A DNA stretch of 64,000 bases. Source: Alitta virens (taxonomy: Eukaryota > Annelida > Polychaeta > Phyllodocida > Nereididae). Where the stretch lies: positions 31,755,250-31,819,249 of the forward strand of contig OW028579.1 of NCBI GenBank assembly GCA_932294295.1, in the 5' to 3' direction. Shown here one piece after another: positions 33,499-45,836 of this stretch. A model generated the notes under the pieces. That model made no database searches. It worked only from the letters and a program-made list of their open reading frames with translations, and was not told the DNA's origin. How positions within the stretch are numbered: the stretch's first letter is position 1; each line of letters begins with the position of its first letter. The position numbers and the translations under genes were made by a program.

Positions 33499-33924
33499 GC
33501 AATGACGCAGACAACATTATTATATTCCAAAGTTGCTTAAAAATCATTTCATTGAAGGCGATTATCATAAGAAATTGTACGCAAGTTTTATCTGGAAACT
33601 TAAAAAAGCAAGCCATTTTACTGTAGAGACAAGGTTCATTTTTAGCTAGAAGCTTTGTAGAAATTCTGTCTTGCATAATAAAGAAAAATGGTGTTCAAAT
33701 ACAAACACGCTATTTAAAATTTAGCTTCACTGTCAACAAGCTAGTCCAACAAATTTCAGATGAGAGGACAAGAGGGTTATTATGTCATACGAGACGTGGT
33801 GCTCCTTGCAATAGTCAAGTCAGAATAAAAGAAAAGAATGTCAAAGTTAAAGGCTACATAATAAGATTTCATTTGACACTTTTATCTGACTTTAGTACTT
33901 GCATTTATATAAAATCTGTTCATG

Positions 33925-34015
33925 TTGCGTACCTAGTGGTTCAGAAGATGGTTCTGAACGATCATGGGTTCGACCCTAGTAGTAAGTGCTTATGTTGGAG
34001 CAAGTAAAATCTCAT
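33925..34015 (+). mobile_element. tRNA-like SINE head
   Basis: ACCTAGTGGTTCAGAAGATG (A-box region) and GGGTTCGACCCTAG (B box), followed by TATGTTGGAGCAAGTAAAAT, matching the SINE family 1 body word. The rest is lost. Confidence 0.5.
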
Positions 34016-34145
34016 ACTATGTGATTTCCATGAGCAAAATGTATCTAATTCCATAATTTCCAAGCTATGCTCTTTTCATACCCATACACACAGATATTAC
34101 AAAAATAAGTTTTGACAATATCTGACGATGCCTTAATTACATGGG

Positions 34146-34215
34146 ATATACCTCAGATAGCATGCGTAATCGGATAAACATCGTTTGGCCAACATTGCAT
34201 AGATGTGTAGTCGAT
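34146..34215. mobile_element. MITE family A, end fragment
   Basis: CTCAGATAGCATGCGTAATC followed by CATCGTTTGGCCAACATTGC matches the left arm only. Confidence 0.45.
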
Positions 34216-34302
34216 CTAACATGTCATATGGTATGCTATTACGGCAAGCCTAGGCAGATGTAATGGAGAGATGGAATACTGGACAGTGGTCACACGGTGC
34301 TT

Positions 34303-34355
34303 CCCAGATAGCTTTCCAAATCGTAATGACGTCAGTGCGAATGCTATCTGGGTTG
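34303..34355. mobile_element. MITE family A, 53-bp internally deleted copy
   Basis: CCCAGATAGCTTTCCAAATC and GCGAATGCTATCTGGG inverted ends with only TAATGACGTCAGT between them. Confidence 0.75.
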
Positions 34356-37300
34356 TGTCTTTTTCCATTTTCCACATCGGAAATCAAAATAAAATGACAT
34401 TTTGAATAAAAACAGAAGTCACGAAGTGGGAAGTAGGTGAGACAGGTAACAAAAGGTTAAACAACTCTAGCATTACTAACAGCGCACAAAACAGAAAATG
34501 GTGGAGCTCTGTGAATTTTTCTTTGGGGGTAGAAGGGGGTGGGGGGTAGAAGGTGGAGTCAGCTAGTGCTGGAAGTGTGCCCAGGGCTCTGTAGTGCTCA
34601 GTCATGCGACACAGCCAATCCAATCCAAAAGGGTGAGTTGGAAAGCCTCGTGGTCACAACCTTAAGGGATCTTATACAGTGAAGAGGCGAGCCACCTGAT
34701 CAGGTCAGTTGGACTTTCATATGACCACTTAAGTCTCTTGACAAGCACTACTTTATTTTATTGCACCTTTATTTAGTACTTAAGATTATACGTATCTTGA
34801 TATCATGCATTATGTTCACTGTACAAACGTACATGCAGTTTTGTGTTTAATGAAACTAGTGATGTCTTCAAAAACCAAGTTTTAGACACAAATTTTAAAA
34901 AGTTCGATACAGAATTGTTTGCAAGGAAGTTCGATATATAGTTATAACTAGTTCGTGTTTCAGCAAAACTTGAAGCACCTAATTCACGATTAAGACTTAC
35001 GCATTGGTTTAATTTTTTTATGTTCACGATGCAAGTAGCTAAGTTGAATTGTCAGATTGTACTGCAGTTAGCCATTTTTTAGTTCACTTGCATCAGTATT
35101 TGTAAAATTCAATTGGCAACATTTCAAAGTTAAGGTCAGTTTTTGGTGCGACCATAGCTAAATTTGTGGGTTTGTCATTTACCCCAATCACCAGTTCAAA
35201 CTTCAAACCAGGGTCTCATTGTTTTCCAACTGGGCCACATGCAAACTCCCCAGACTGAGATCCAGATGTTCTATATTTAGAGCATGCACTAAGAAAACAG
35301 GTGGGTCTAAAAAAAGTGGTTGCAACACCTTCGTGCCGTTCAGCTTCTTTTGATGTATCGCCATGTCTGATTGGCTGAACGGCCGTGAAATTAATAGTTT
35401 TTGGATTCGGTGCCTGGACCACTTTCATAGTTTAGTACAAGTCATTATACAAAAGAAGAAAATTATTGGACATAGTGTGGAAGTGGTCAAGGCACGGATG
35501 TTAGTTCAGGTAAAGTTTTCGTAGTGGCATGAAGCAAGATACTTCGTCTTAAAGTTGCAGTTTTTATTTAAAAACATCCCTCGTGTTAAGTCAACATGTT
35601 TTTTGAAATCGATGACATAGTTTTGCTGAATTTCCAAGAAACTATATGGTTTTTCTATTTTCTAGAGAGGTTTGAAATCTCAAAACATTAAGCATTGAAA
35701 CTGTATTAAAATAAATATGGCATGGCTTCCTTAAACAATATCATTGGGTCAATTGATAACTAAAACATGTACACAAAATATATAATACATTCTACTTAGT
35801 ATGATAATGCACATGTACATTACTATCAAAGACACCATGGGTAACCTTTAAGTTTATTACTATTATAGTACGTGGTCTTAATTAAAAAAAATATATAAAA
35901 AAATACAAATTATATTGTTTGTTGGTTTTAGTTAAGATGCCACACTAAGGCAATAGTTCTCTTGTAATCTCCTATATTAAGCCTGTTGTCTGGTTTTTCA
36001 TAACTTTTTCGACCGAACAGTTTCCTGTATTTACCAAAACAAACCATAAACTTCTCTTCCACCCAGGCTTAAGGCATACCAGGAAGTCGTAAGGAGATAT
36101 TTCCGTCTATTTTAGGGAAGTTAGATATAAGTTATACAGGGAAGAATCTAGTAAAAATTTCAGTCTACTAATTCTTGTGCATAGTCCTGAAACATCTGAT
36201 TTCTTTTTTTTTACTCAGTACTCAGTTTTTTCCTTTTTTACTTTGGTAATTTATCTAAATATATATTTTGCATTTTAGGGTTATATTAGCACCTTGATAA
36301 AATGCAAGAAATATATTGTACTATAATATAATAGCATACTTTTGTATTTTGATATAATATCAATGCATTTTATTCGTAATTGTTTTCTCTGTACATGTTT
36401 AATTAGTCGGTATCACGTGCAGTTCTTAATACCATTTAATTAGATTTACAAGTGTAAATAGAGTGTCATTGATCCTGTAAAATACATGCATTTCAATTGC
36501 CCACCTTTCTGTCACCATATTATTGCATATTAGGTGCGTGGTTGTATTTATCTTTCCTTTTTGAAATAATTTCCTCATAACTTTAACCTTGATCTTGTGT
36601 CGCGATAGGAACTGGAGGCGAAATTGTTCCTGATTTCGTAGGTTTCCGTAATGTTTTTACTGGAAAACTGCAAAAGCTTATAAAGAATATGAAAAACCTG
36701 AAAATATGCATCCACGGTTGGCTGCCTGCAAAAAGAGGGGCTAAACTTGTTTATATGGCAATTTTGTGAAAGAAAAACTTTTTTTTTTAAAAAATGGGTG
36801 GACTTAATATCAATCAGTGTCAGTTCAAACGTCACATGAAATTCTTATTAGAGTTTTCTGGAGCCTAACAACATGTGGAAATAAGATTTACACAAAAAAT
36901 GGCCTTAATTCGTAGATTTGATAAAGAAGAATATCAAAAGCGATAAAAACGAGATTTTTTTTAAAAATGTTTTTGGAAGAAATGCAGCCTGTAAAAGCAT
37001 ATACTTCTCAAAGTGAAAGTTTATGCATCAGTGATAATGTTTATATTTCATTTATTTTATTTAGCCTCTTACATAACATTATATAATTGGTTTAAAGTAT
37101 TTTTCTCTGTATTAGTAAATTTGATATTTCTCATATTTATTTTCTTTCTGAGAAGAATATATTTTACATGCTGCATTTGTTCCAAAAACATTAAAGAAAA
37201 GTTAGTTAATGAAATGAACTTCTGTTTTTTTCATAGTTGCATTTCATTAAGGATGATATGATGTGGACTAATGTTACAATTATAATGCATGTACGGTACA

Positions 37301-37499
37301 TACAATTGGGTACTGGTGTGTAATTCTGTATGGTACCTTTGGTAATTAGCCTATCATGAAATTATCAATCATTTTCAAAGCCTTTTCACCAGCTGACTAA
37401 TATCCATAACTTTGTAATTTTTAATAAGAAGGGACCATTTAATGTCATACTTATGATATGTAAGAAAGCTTATGCTACGAAATAATTTTAAGATATCCT

Positions 37500-37790
37500 T
37501 CACAGTAATTGTTAAACATAAGTCACATCAATAATGACATTAATAATATGCATGACAGTGAATTCCCTAAAGCAAGTTACACTTAAAATATCCATGGCAT
37601 GGCAGTTATTTCGAAAATCAGTTACATTTACAATATGCATGACCGTTAACTCCAAAAGTAAGCAAAATGTATGACATGCATGACATTAACTGCCAAATTA
37701 GTTACATTTATGATATGTATGACAGTTAACTCCAAAAGTATGTTACATTTATGACATAAATAACAGTTTACACAAAAGTAAGTTATGTGC
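37500..37790 (+). repeat. Degenerate tandem repeat, unit about 55-60 bp
   Basis: AGTTACATTTATGATATGTA, TGACAGTTAACTCCAAAAGT and variants recur about five times. Confidence 0.7.
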
Positions 37791-38044
37791 AAGAAAAGAA
37801 CCATGGTTAACAAATTTGTTAGTTACTACACAAGCCTATTGGAGTGAATGACCTTTACCTGACCCTTGCAGTCCGTGAGCGTGGCCTTTGAAGGTCATAA
37901 CTTAAAAGAAAGATAAAGAACAAAATTATGGTCTTGGTTAGGGATTCAAAGTTGGCCAGTTTCAAGAAAAATGTCTGTATTGTGAAATAAAGGGGAGAAG
38001 ATCAAGTTGAAAGCTCTATCGATTAGGATACATTCTTTATATTA

Positions 38045-38205
38045 AGACTAGGGTGGCCCCTTGGCAGCGACATCAAAGATGTCTTAAAGGGGTCACCCTA
38101 CTTAAAGCAAATTATAATAACATGATTGTAATATTTTTATTTTTTTTCTTTGATACCAGCCTTAAGTAAAATAAATATATCTGAATCTGAATCTGAATCT
38201 GAATT
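38045..38205 (+). repeat. Retroelement-like 3' end with hairpin and (TCTGAA)n tail
   Basis: AGGGTGGCCCCTT (38050) pairs with AAGGGGTCACCCT (38086) as a stem-loop. Further on, TAAGTAAAATAAATATATCTG runs into three to four TCTGAA units. A stem-loop plus short tandem tail is typical of non-LTR retroposon 3' ends, but no coding part is present. Confidence 0.45.
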
Positions 38206-38360
38206 AATGAAACATTCCGCATCAGTTCATAGAATAACTTTAATACCTAAGTCAGAGTAAAAATCTCCAGAAGTTACATCTATCTTATGTTTTAGCAAAA
38301 TACGTAATAATCAAATGTTTGAGGTATTAACTAATAATTCCTCTTAATCATATGCATGAC

Positions 38361-38462
38361 CCAGATAGCATTCCAAATCGGCCCAACATCATTTCCTAGT
38401 AGGCCACGGTCATTACAACATCGTATTAACATCGCTGACATCACGCCGACATTGAAACGACC
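38361..38462. mobile_element. MITE family A, left part
   Basis: CCCAGATAGCATTCCAAATC, GGCCCAACATCATTTCCTAG, GGCCACGGTCATTACAACAT and ATCGCTGACATCACGCCGAC follow the family order. The right terminal CTATCTGGG is missing. Confidence 0.7.
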
Positions 38463-38464
38463 AA

Positions 38465-40335
38465 ACATAATATAATATAATGACATATAAGTCATCAGGC
38501 AACACTAATAAATGATAAAATTCATTCCACTAATACTACATGAAGTCCTCTTCATTATATAATGACATATAAGTCATCAGATATTCTTTCACCTTATATT
38601 AACATCGTTTTGGTCATTAGTATTGTGTAATGAGTGACTTTAATATTCATACTTCAGTTTTTCTGCCTCTATTTTTTATTCTTACTAAAAAAAAATGTAT
38701 CTCATTTCCTTATCACCTCCTGTTGCATGAATATTTCCTTAACTCTTCATAAAACCTTTCAGCAGTCACTTTTTTCATCTATCTTTTCATTCCATTTACC
38801 ATCAAATCAAACCAAAACACTCCACCCGTGTCGAAGTGTGGTCCCCTCCTACGCATAGAATCTTAAGTTCCTTGTCTTATGTCATCAACATTGCGTAGGA
38901 GTTTTTACTTCTTATTCTGGCAACTTGCATTTATGACAGTTACTGACACATGGAGGACCTTTTTGTATAGAAAGTATATCGCTTACAAAGACCCGCTGGG
39001 CGTTGTCTTTCAGTCGCACTCTAAAAATTTTGAATTTGACCACCAGCAGGCAGGGTACAACAGGACAATCAGAGTATGACGGCAGTTAACATATTTTCAA
39101 GGGGAACAGGAGCTATTTTTAAAGGAAGCAACATATACTAGATACTTATACAAGGCTTTCCAGGCCCAAAAACCACTGGAGAATGCAGCCACAAAGAAAC
39201 TGCCAAAATGTGTCCGGATTTCTCAAGTTATTGTGGTTTTTTTACACTGGGTGTTTGTGGTAATTTTCTCGAAATTCATATAGGATGTATTCAGGGACAA
39301 TTTTTTTTTTTGTTGGTTTTATTATAACTTTTGTTATTCGCTCTGTAAATCATATTTATCGTATAAACTTATAGTCTTTTTTATGCCAACTTTTTAAAAA
39401 TATGATTTATTGTTTTCCTCAAGGCCAACTGCAAATACAGTTTATCACCCTTAAAAAAATATCATCCGTCAATTAATCAATAAATTATTTTAATGTCAAC
39501 CAAATGAATTTATAGACAGTTTTTATGATCATATACTTTGTTAACCAAATGAATTTATAGACAATTTTTATGGTCATATACTTCATTATAAGCATGGGAC
39601 GGAAACAGATATCATACCAATAATTCACCTTCCAAATTCCGAAGTGATAATGACACCTCTACTAGAAACTTACCGACTATATTACCATTGTGAATAATGC
39701 TGTTGACCCTTACAAATGGCCATGCTGTTGACAAGGTCAAAATGCTATCACCGGAACGAAAGAAGAGGGACTATGTTTGCCAGTCCTTAATTTGTGTCAA
39801 ATGTTGGGGTGATTGCTGAACTGATAAGTAAACTACCCTGGCTGGAAAACATGGTACATAGGTCCCCATACAAAATTATCAAAACCTCTATGCACATTAG
39901 GCCTATGTCGTAATATCACTATTAAACCTATTCCTTAATTACAATGAGGAATTCTTTGCATCAAGTCACATATAACCAACTTATTAGTTCTGATGATTTC
40001 TTTGAATCATCTCCATATCTTTCTTGATGTTTCACTGTGAATTAATTCCAGATATTGGGATTAGAATCATAAATATTTTATTGCATAAATGGTTTACAGC
40101 TGGGTAACCCTTTTAACTGATGGAGAAGCCTGAAGGCAACCCAACAACGTTCAATTTCTTGAGGACGTTTCTTTAAGAATTTTCTCAGAAATATATCTTT
40201 CATTATGAATTCATTTTCTTGCCATCTTCATATCTTTATGTTTGATTTCTTCTTTCACACTTCTGATGTTTACTCATCTTACATTACTACCGATTGATAT
40301 CAAATCAAGAAAATCATTAAATCATCGTGTATTCA
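38465..40335. other. No supported gene
   Basis: ATATAATGACATATAAGTCA is repeated at 38477 and 38558. A 50-bp tandem duplication (ACCAAATGAATTTATAGACA) lies at 39484-39590. A 66-codon frame at 38879-39079 is unrecognised. Confidence 0.4.
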
Positions 40336-40341
40336 ATATTG

Positions 40342-40581
40342 CTATATTACTACAGGAAGAAATATGTCCTTAGCAACAACTGTTTGCCTAGCAACAGCAG
40401 GCGCACGTGGGTTCTTTAGGAATTGTGGGAAATGATCGACTTGATCGACTGGTGTAAGATTTGCTGGATCCATTCTTTTTGCGGTGCATTTAAGGTCGTT
40501 CTCAAAATTCAATGATTTCTTATTAATACATTGTCTGAGATACACCAGCATACCTAAGAATAAAACTGATATAATTGACAA
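40342..40581 (-). other. Unassigned open frame, 79 codons
   Basis: The frame has a hydrophobic start (SVLFLGMLVYL), then a hydrophilic part (KRMDPANLTPVDQVDHFPQF). It could be the membrane-anchor exon of a type II membrane protein. But the ATG-initiated part is shorter, no second exon was found, and the length is reachable by chance. I recognise no family. Confidence 0.2.
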
Positions 40582-40705
40582 AAATCGAGCATAGAGATCA
40601 CCTTGATTTTAAGACCTCATTTATACCTGCCTTATCTGGTGGTCACAACTGCTGAGTCATGGTACATGTTCTTCTTCATTTGAACAGACATCAGTATATA
40701 ATTTA

Positions 40706-40903
40706 CAGCTAAATTCGTTAACTTGGAAACTAATATTGCTCAGAGAATTGGAAGCTAAACTCCAGATGATGTCGAGTGAAGCAAGGACTCTCATTGGTTG
40801 AGGGACTGTTTTGGCCAATGGGTGTTCTGGGCTCACATTACATCATCTGGAGTTTTTTTTATCTCTGAGATAGGTTTCAAAGTCAATGAATTTCGCTGTA
40901 ATA
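40706..40903. mobile_element. MITE family C, copy 4, bounded by TA
   Basis: TTACAGCTAAATTCGTTAAC on the left and ATGAATTTCGCTGTAAT on the right, inner arms TTGGAAGCTAAACTCCAGAT and ACATCATCTGGAGTTT, and central CATTGGTT...CCAATGGG. Confidence 0.82.
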
Positions 40904-41311
40904 TGGCAATAAGAGATGAGTAGATCAATGAGTCGTAGGTTACGAAAAACAATAAAACATATTGTGTACAGATATTTCAGTAAGTCAGTTTTTGGTGTTT
41001 TTTTAGACCCAGGGGCACACAGGTATATACGTCATCTAATCAGATCTTGCTTATAATTTTTGGGGTCTTTCTCGTCCTTTTTGAAAAAGGAACTGTTCAT
41101 GAGACCAGGTAACAAGTCTAAATTTGATGACAGTGCAGATGCAATAGTATTGCTTCAATCACTCAGTGCTCTCAAATGTTATTGTTGCTAAATCTCACAA
41201 ACAATAACCTTAGATAAGTTTAAAAAAAACTTCTATGAAATTAATTAAGGGCATCACTAATAACTAATAAACAAGGTGCTCAAATACTGTATAGTCTCGT
41301 GATCACCATTA

Positions 41312-41505
41312 CAGTCAATTTCATAGACTTGGAAACTAATCTCATAGACTTGGAAGCTAAAAGCCAGATGACGTCATGTGAGTCCAGAACTCTTGTTGGT
41401 TGAGAGACTACCGTTACCAATGGGAGTCCTGCATTCATATGACTTCATATGGATTTTAGCTTCCAGGTCTATGAGATTTGTTTCCATGTCTATGAAATTG
41501 GCTGT
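41312..41505. mobile_element. MITE family C, copy 5, bounded by TA
   Basis: Left TACAGTCAATTTCATAGACT, CTAATCTCATAGACTTGG and CAGATGACGTCATGTGAG; right TTCATATGACTTCATATGGA, CCAGGTCTATGAGATTTG and TGTCTATGAAATTGGCTGTA. This is the best-preserved copy. Confidence 0.88.
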
Positions 41506-41624
41506 AGAATCTAGCTAATCTTGTAGAAAAAAAAGAAGATCCACAATAAATACATAATTGGCTCTGTTGATATCCACCAGGTTGTGCTAGAATATCTATT
41601 TTACAAATCCTAGTGAAATGACAT

Positions 41625-41812
41625 CCAGATGGCGTCATATTATATGTTAATTTACACCCCTACTACCAGGGATTGATGAGTGAAATACAAATCAGATGGC
41701 GTAATATTAGGATAATTTACACCTTTACCACCAGGGATTGATGAGTGAAACACATTTTTAAAACCAGATGGCGTAATATCAGCTTTATTTAAAACTTTTC
41801 CACCAGGGTTGG
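41625..41812 (+). repeat. Tandem repeat of about 72 bp, 2.5 copies
   Basis: CCAGATGGCGTAATATTAGG-type units with ACACCTTTACCACCAGGGAT and TGATGAGTGAAACACA recur at about 41628, 41692 and 41763. Confidence 0.85.
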
Positions 41813-42339
41813 CGAGCAATTTCAAAAATCAAAACCGTGAAATTTGCAAAATACGTCTCCAAATCCCTATAAGGAAAATAAGGAAACTTATGATGGAGAG
41901 TACTATCACTAAACATAAAAGAAAAGAAAAAGTAAAGAAAAAAAAACCCTGTCAATCTTCTTCTTTTTTTTTTATGTCACATAACAAATGCAATTTACTG
42001 AATTGTAACTTTTGGGTCGGAATGCAGTCAATGTATTCATTGAAAACAAAAGCATTTTAAACAACTTTTGCACAGACTATATGTCTTATTTTAAGTCTTT
42101 ATTTTCACATGTGAAATGTCCAAGGAACTGTTAAGGGTGTCTAGTTGTTTGTCTACGTGTTTAATTTGCCTCAAAAATTTACAGTTATTCATCTTTGATA
42201 AACACGTTTTAATTGAGATTGTATTACGAAACCTTACATTTCGTGACCAATACAATACAAACCATAAAAAAGCAATATTATGAAAGAGAATAGAAAATAA
42301 AATGAGGGGGAAAAAATCATAATGATAAGGGATGCAATA

Positions 42340-42430
42340 CAATAGATGAGACGCAGGTATTCTAGTGGTAGATCGCTTGACTCCTAATCCCAAGACTGGG
42401 TTCAAACCTCATTTGCTGCAATTGCCCTCA
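42340..42430 (+). mobile_element. tRNA-like SINE head
   Basis: GGTATTCTAGTGGTAGATCG (A-box region) and CTGGGTTCAAACCTC (B box), then CACTGATGCTGTCCACCCAC. No anticodon-stem support for a real tRNA. Confidence 0.5.
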
Positions 42431-42449
42431 CTGATGCTGTCCACCCACC

Positions 42450-42565
42450 CTGATAGCATTCCAAATTGTCCCAGCATCGGTTCCATGTGGGCCACTGTCG
42501 TTAAAACATTGTATTAACATCGCCGACATCGTGCCAACATTGAGGCGATTTGGAATGCTATCTGG
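42450..42565. mobile_element. MITE family A, complete copy
   Basis: CCTGATAGCATTCCAAATTG at the left and GATTTGGAATGCTATCTGGG at the right. Internal GGGCCACTGTCGTTAAAACA and CGCCGACATCGTGCCAACAT. Its right end is the start of the 40-bp array that follows. Confidence 0.88.
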
Positions 42566-42948
42566 GCAGCAGAAAGTGCATACCTGGATTTGGAATGCTA
42601 TCTGGGCAGCAGAAAGTGCATACCTGGATTTGGAATGCTATCTGGGAAGCAGAAAGTGCATACCTGGTTTTGGAATGCTATCTGGGCAGCAGAAAGTGCA
42701 AACCTGGATTTGGAATGCTATCTGGGCAGCAGAAAGTGCATACCTGGATTTGAAATGCTATCTGGGCAGCAGAAAGTGCATACCTGGATTTGGAATGCTA
42801 TCTGGGCAGCAGAAAGTGCATACCTGGACTTGGAATGCTATCTGGGCAGCAGAAAGTGAATACATGGATTTGGAATGTTATCTGGTCAGCAGAAAGTGCA
42901 TACCTGGATTTGGAATGCTATCTGGGCAGCAGAAAGTGCATACCTGGC
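42550..42948 (+). repeat. 40-bp minisatellite, about 10 copies, grown from a MITE end
   Basis: Each unit joins GGATTTGGAATGCTATCTGG to GCAGCAGAAAGTGCATACCT. The first half is the right terminus of the adjacent MITE. As 40 is not a multiple of three, the same peptide is read in all three frames in turn, giving several overlapping open frames that are artefacts. Confidence 0.95.
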
Positions 42949-43015
42949 TGCAAAAATACAAGAATGCTTCAGAAAGAAGTTCATATACTCCTTAGGGAGC
43001 TGAGTCGAAGACAGG

Positions 43016-43136
43016 TCCAGATAGCATTTCAAATCGGACCAACGTCATTTCCATATTGGCCACTTTCGGGACAACATTGCATCAACATTGCTGACGTCAC
43101 GCCAATGTCGCCCCAATTTTGAATGCTCTCCCAGCG
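43016..43136. mobile_element. MITE family A, complete copy
   Basis: CCAGATAGCATTTCAAATCG, CCAACGTCATTTCCATATTG, GGCCACTTTCGGGACAACAT, GCTGACGTCACGCCAATGTC and CAATTTTGAATGCTCTCCCA in the family order. Confidence 0.82.
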
Positions 43137-43267
43137 GGAGCGATTGTATACCACCTATTTGGTACAGCACCTCCTGAAAATGGGAAACTACTCATTTTTA
43201 AATCTAACCATATCAGGTTGCCCAAAGCCTTATGCCCATCTACAGAACGCACATTACTACATATATA

Positions 43268-43398
43268 CATGACCAAATGTGCCACGTGCGTTTTCTATGA
43301 GAAGGATAAACGCATGGAAAACGCATGGTTTTTAGCTAATTATAATGAGGCAAAAACCATGCGTGGAAAACGCACATGGCACAATTGGCCATGTATGA
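43268..43398. mobile_element. Palindromic MITE family B, copy 2
   Basis: CATGACCAAATGTGCCACGT, GCGTTTTCTATGAGAAGGAT and AAACGCATGGTTTTTAGCTA are mirrored by GAGGCAAAAACCATGCGTGG and AACGCACATGGCACAATTGG. Other copies are at 1.85 and 56.08 kb. Confidence 0.88.
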
Positions 43399-44066
43399 TC
43401 AGTAATGTGTGCATATATGTTTAACAGTACCCGGATGTCCTTCTGTAGTTTAACTTGTACCTAAAAGTTACATGTAAAACAAACAGAAACTTGACTATGA
43501 TACTTTTGAAGGCTGCATGCTTGGTCTCACAAAAACCAGCCAAACACTTGAATCAGCACTAGGCACTTCACGCTCCATGAGCTCCGCAGAGATACGCCCT
43601 TAATTCAGTAAGTTTTTAAAACAATTTTTGGACTGCATCTCATTCTTGGAATAAAAAAAAGAATCATTCGGGTCATAAACGTTAAATCTCTTGTACAAAT
43701 ACGAGGATTGTGCCATCTGCCTAGGCTTACCAATTCAATCGGATTGTAAGTATTTTATTAGATGCATTGAATGGCTTAGGACTTCTTACATAAATCGGGT
43801 GCAACTTTTTATGTAAAACAACCAAAGTGTGTCAAATTAGTCAGTCTACTTGGACAATTATATCCGCGAAGGCAGTTTAAAAAACTTTATTATAGTGTAC
43901 TTTTAGCACGCTGTCTGAAACCAGAAATTTAACATTCCTGTAGTGTTTTAATATATCTTATTATTTGGTGCAAGTTATGGCATAAACAGTGGTATAGCCG
44001 TATATTTAGTAAACATTGTCAAATGCAATATTGCAATATTGCAATGTCATTTCAGCTTTCAGCATT

Positions 44067-44925
44067 GGTTAACTTCATATTGAACCCAGCTTCAATGTTG
44101 CAGGTAATGTTATTTAACTTCATATTGAACCCGGCCTCAATGTTGTAGGTAATGTTATTTAACTCATATTGAACCCGGCCTCAATGTTGTAGGTAATGTT
44201 ATTTAACTTCATGTTGAACCCGGCCTCAATGTTGTAGGTAATTTTATTTAACTTCATATTGAACCTGGCCTCAATGTTGTAGGTAATGTTATTTAACTTC
44301 ATGTTGAACCCGGCCTCAATGTTGTAGGTAATGTTATTTAACTTGGTATTGAACCCGGCCTCAATGTTGTAGGTAATGTTATTTAACTTCATGTTGAACC
44401 CGGCCTCAATGTTGTAGGTAATGTTATTTAACTTCATATTGAACCCGGCCTCAAAGTTGTAGGTAATGTTATTTAACTTCATATTGAACCCGGCCTCAAT
44501 GTTGTAGGTAATGTTATTTAACTTCATACTGAACCCGGCCTCAATGTTGTAGGCAATGTTATTTAACTTCATGTTGAACCCGGCCTCAATATTGTAGGTA
44601 ATGTTATTTAACTTCATATTGAACCCGGCCTCAATGTTGTAGGTAATATTATTTAACTTCATGTTGAACCCGGCCTCAATGTTGTAGGTAATGTTATTTA
44701 CCTTCATATTGAACCCAGCCTCAATGTTGTAGGCAATGTTATTTAACTTTATGTTGAACCCGGCCTCAATGTTGTAGGTAATGTTATTTAACTTCATATT
44801 GAACCCGGCCTCAATGTTGTAGGTAATGTTATTTAACTTCATGTTGAACCCGGCCTCAATGTTGTAGGTAATGTTATTTAACTTCATATTGAACCCGGCC
44901 TCAATGTTGTAGGTAATGTTATTGA
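44067..44925 (-). repeat. 45-bp minisatellite, about 19 copies, open on the minus strand
   Basis: The unit AATGTTATTTAACTTCATAT, TGAACCCGGCCTCAATGTTG, TAGGT repeats with few changes, alternating ATATTG/ATGTTG variants. On the minus strand it is open for 280 codons as IEAGFNMKLNNITYN repeats because 45 is a multiple of three; all plus frames have stops. A one-base deletion near 44163 ends the frame. No promoter, splice or homology evidence for a gene. Confidence 0.95.
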
Positions 44926-44939
44926 AGTTGTTTTCTATT

Positions 44940-45470
44940 AGAATGGCTGAAAATTGACCAAGATTGTGCAAAAAAAAAAAATTATTGCTTGACTGATGCA
45001 ATTCAGAATCTTATCTTATGCAGTACTTATTACAAATCAGTTGAATTATGTGGATAATCAAATGTGAAATTCCAACATTTGTAATTATTAAATGCAAATC
45101 GGTACACATATTTATTATGATTTTATTCACTTATTCAATGGCTTTGGAAACCAAAATTTTTACACTGCATTTCCTGCTCACGTTTCTGATAATATCTGCC
45201 AAGTGGGGACAAGTAGTTATGCAACTCCAAATAGTTCTGTCAATAACTTTACCAACAAAAGTCCACCTTAAGGAAACTAAGTGTCTGATTGTTGTTACAT
45301 TCTGCACTGGCACCAGGGACCTGAAACTGTATTCAATGCAACATACCACAAGTAAAAAAGGAACATTATAATTATATTCCATTGGATGCATGCACATAAT
45401 ACAATGGAACCTCGCCATTAAGACCACCCTTGGAGGTTCTCATGAGTGTCCAAAAATAATTCAGGGTTAT
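44940..45470. other. No supported gene
   Basis: Opposing frames of 107 and 98 codons overlap here without recognisable domains. TGGAACCTCGCCATTAAGAC near 45404 resembles a motif at the edge of some DNA transposons, but I cannot define an element. Confidence 0.35.
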
Positions 45471-45479
45471 ATGCAGCAC

Positions 45480-45712
45480 TCATCTATCCATCCATCCATC
45501 TATCTATCTATCTGTCTTTTTGTCTGTCTGTCTATCTATCTATCTGTCTGTCTATCTATCTATCTGTCTGTCTGTCTATCTGCCTGTCTAGCTGTCTATC
45601 TATCTATCTATCTATCCATCCATCCATCCATCTATCTATATATCTATCAATCTATCTGTCTGTCTGTCTGTCTGTGTGTCTGCCTATCTAGCTATCTAGC
45701 TATCTATCATAA
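45480..45712. repeat. (TCTA/TCTG)n microsatellite with TCCA blocks
   Basis: About 230 nt of CTATCTATCTGTCTGTCTAT-type sequence. Its translation (YLSI/CLSV) is a repeat artefact. Confidence 0.97.
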
Positions 45713-45836
45713 ATCTTTCTTGGTAATAAACTATATACACTGTAGGGAGACGTAATGATGAAATGCTATGGCAATAATGAGTCCAAAACACCTGAAAAAC
45801 TTGCCATTTGATTTTTCCTTGAATGACTTATCGACA

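Larger units (their letters stand above)
33505..37490. other. No supported gene; one SINE head and two small MITE remnants
   Basis: Mostly AT-rich. A tRNA-like head at 33930-34020 and family A pieces at 34146-34215 and 34303-34355 are listed separately. Frames up to 86 codons show no recognisable domains. Confidence 0.4.

Noticed and set aside
42531..43122. Several overlapping frames with QQKVHTWIWNAIWAAES-like repeats
   Set aside because: The 40-bp minisatellite rotates through all three frames, so the same peptide appears in each; it is not a protein gene.
45048..45427. Opposing frames of 107 and 98 codons
   Set aside because: They overlap on opposite strands, have no recognisable domains or splice signals, and fit chance or a decayed repeat.
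45390..45755. Tyr/Leu/Ser/Cys-rich frames that look like membrane segments
   Set aside because: Translation of a TCTA/TCTG microsatellite.
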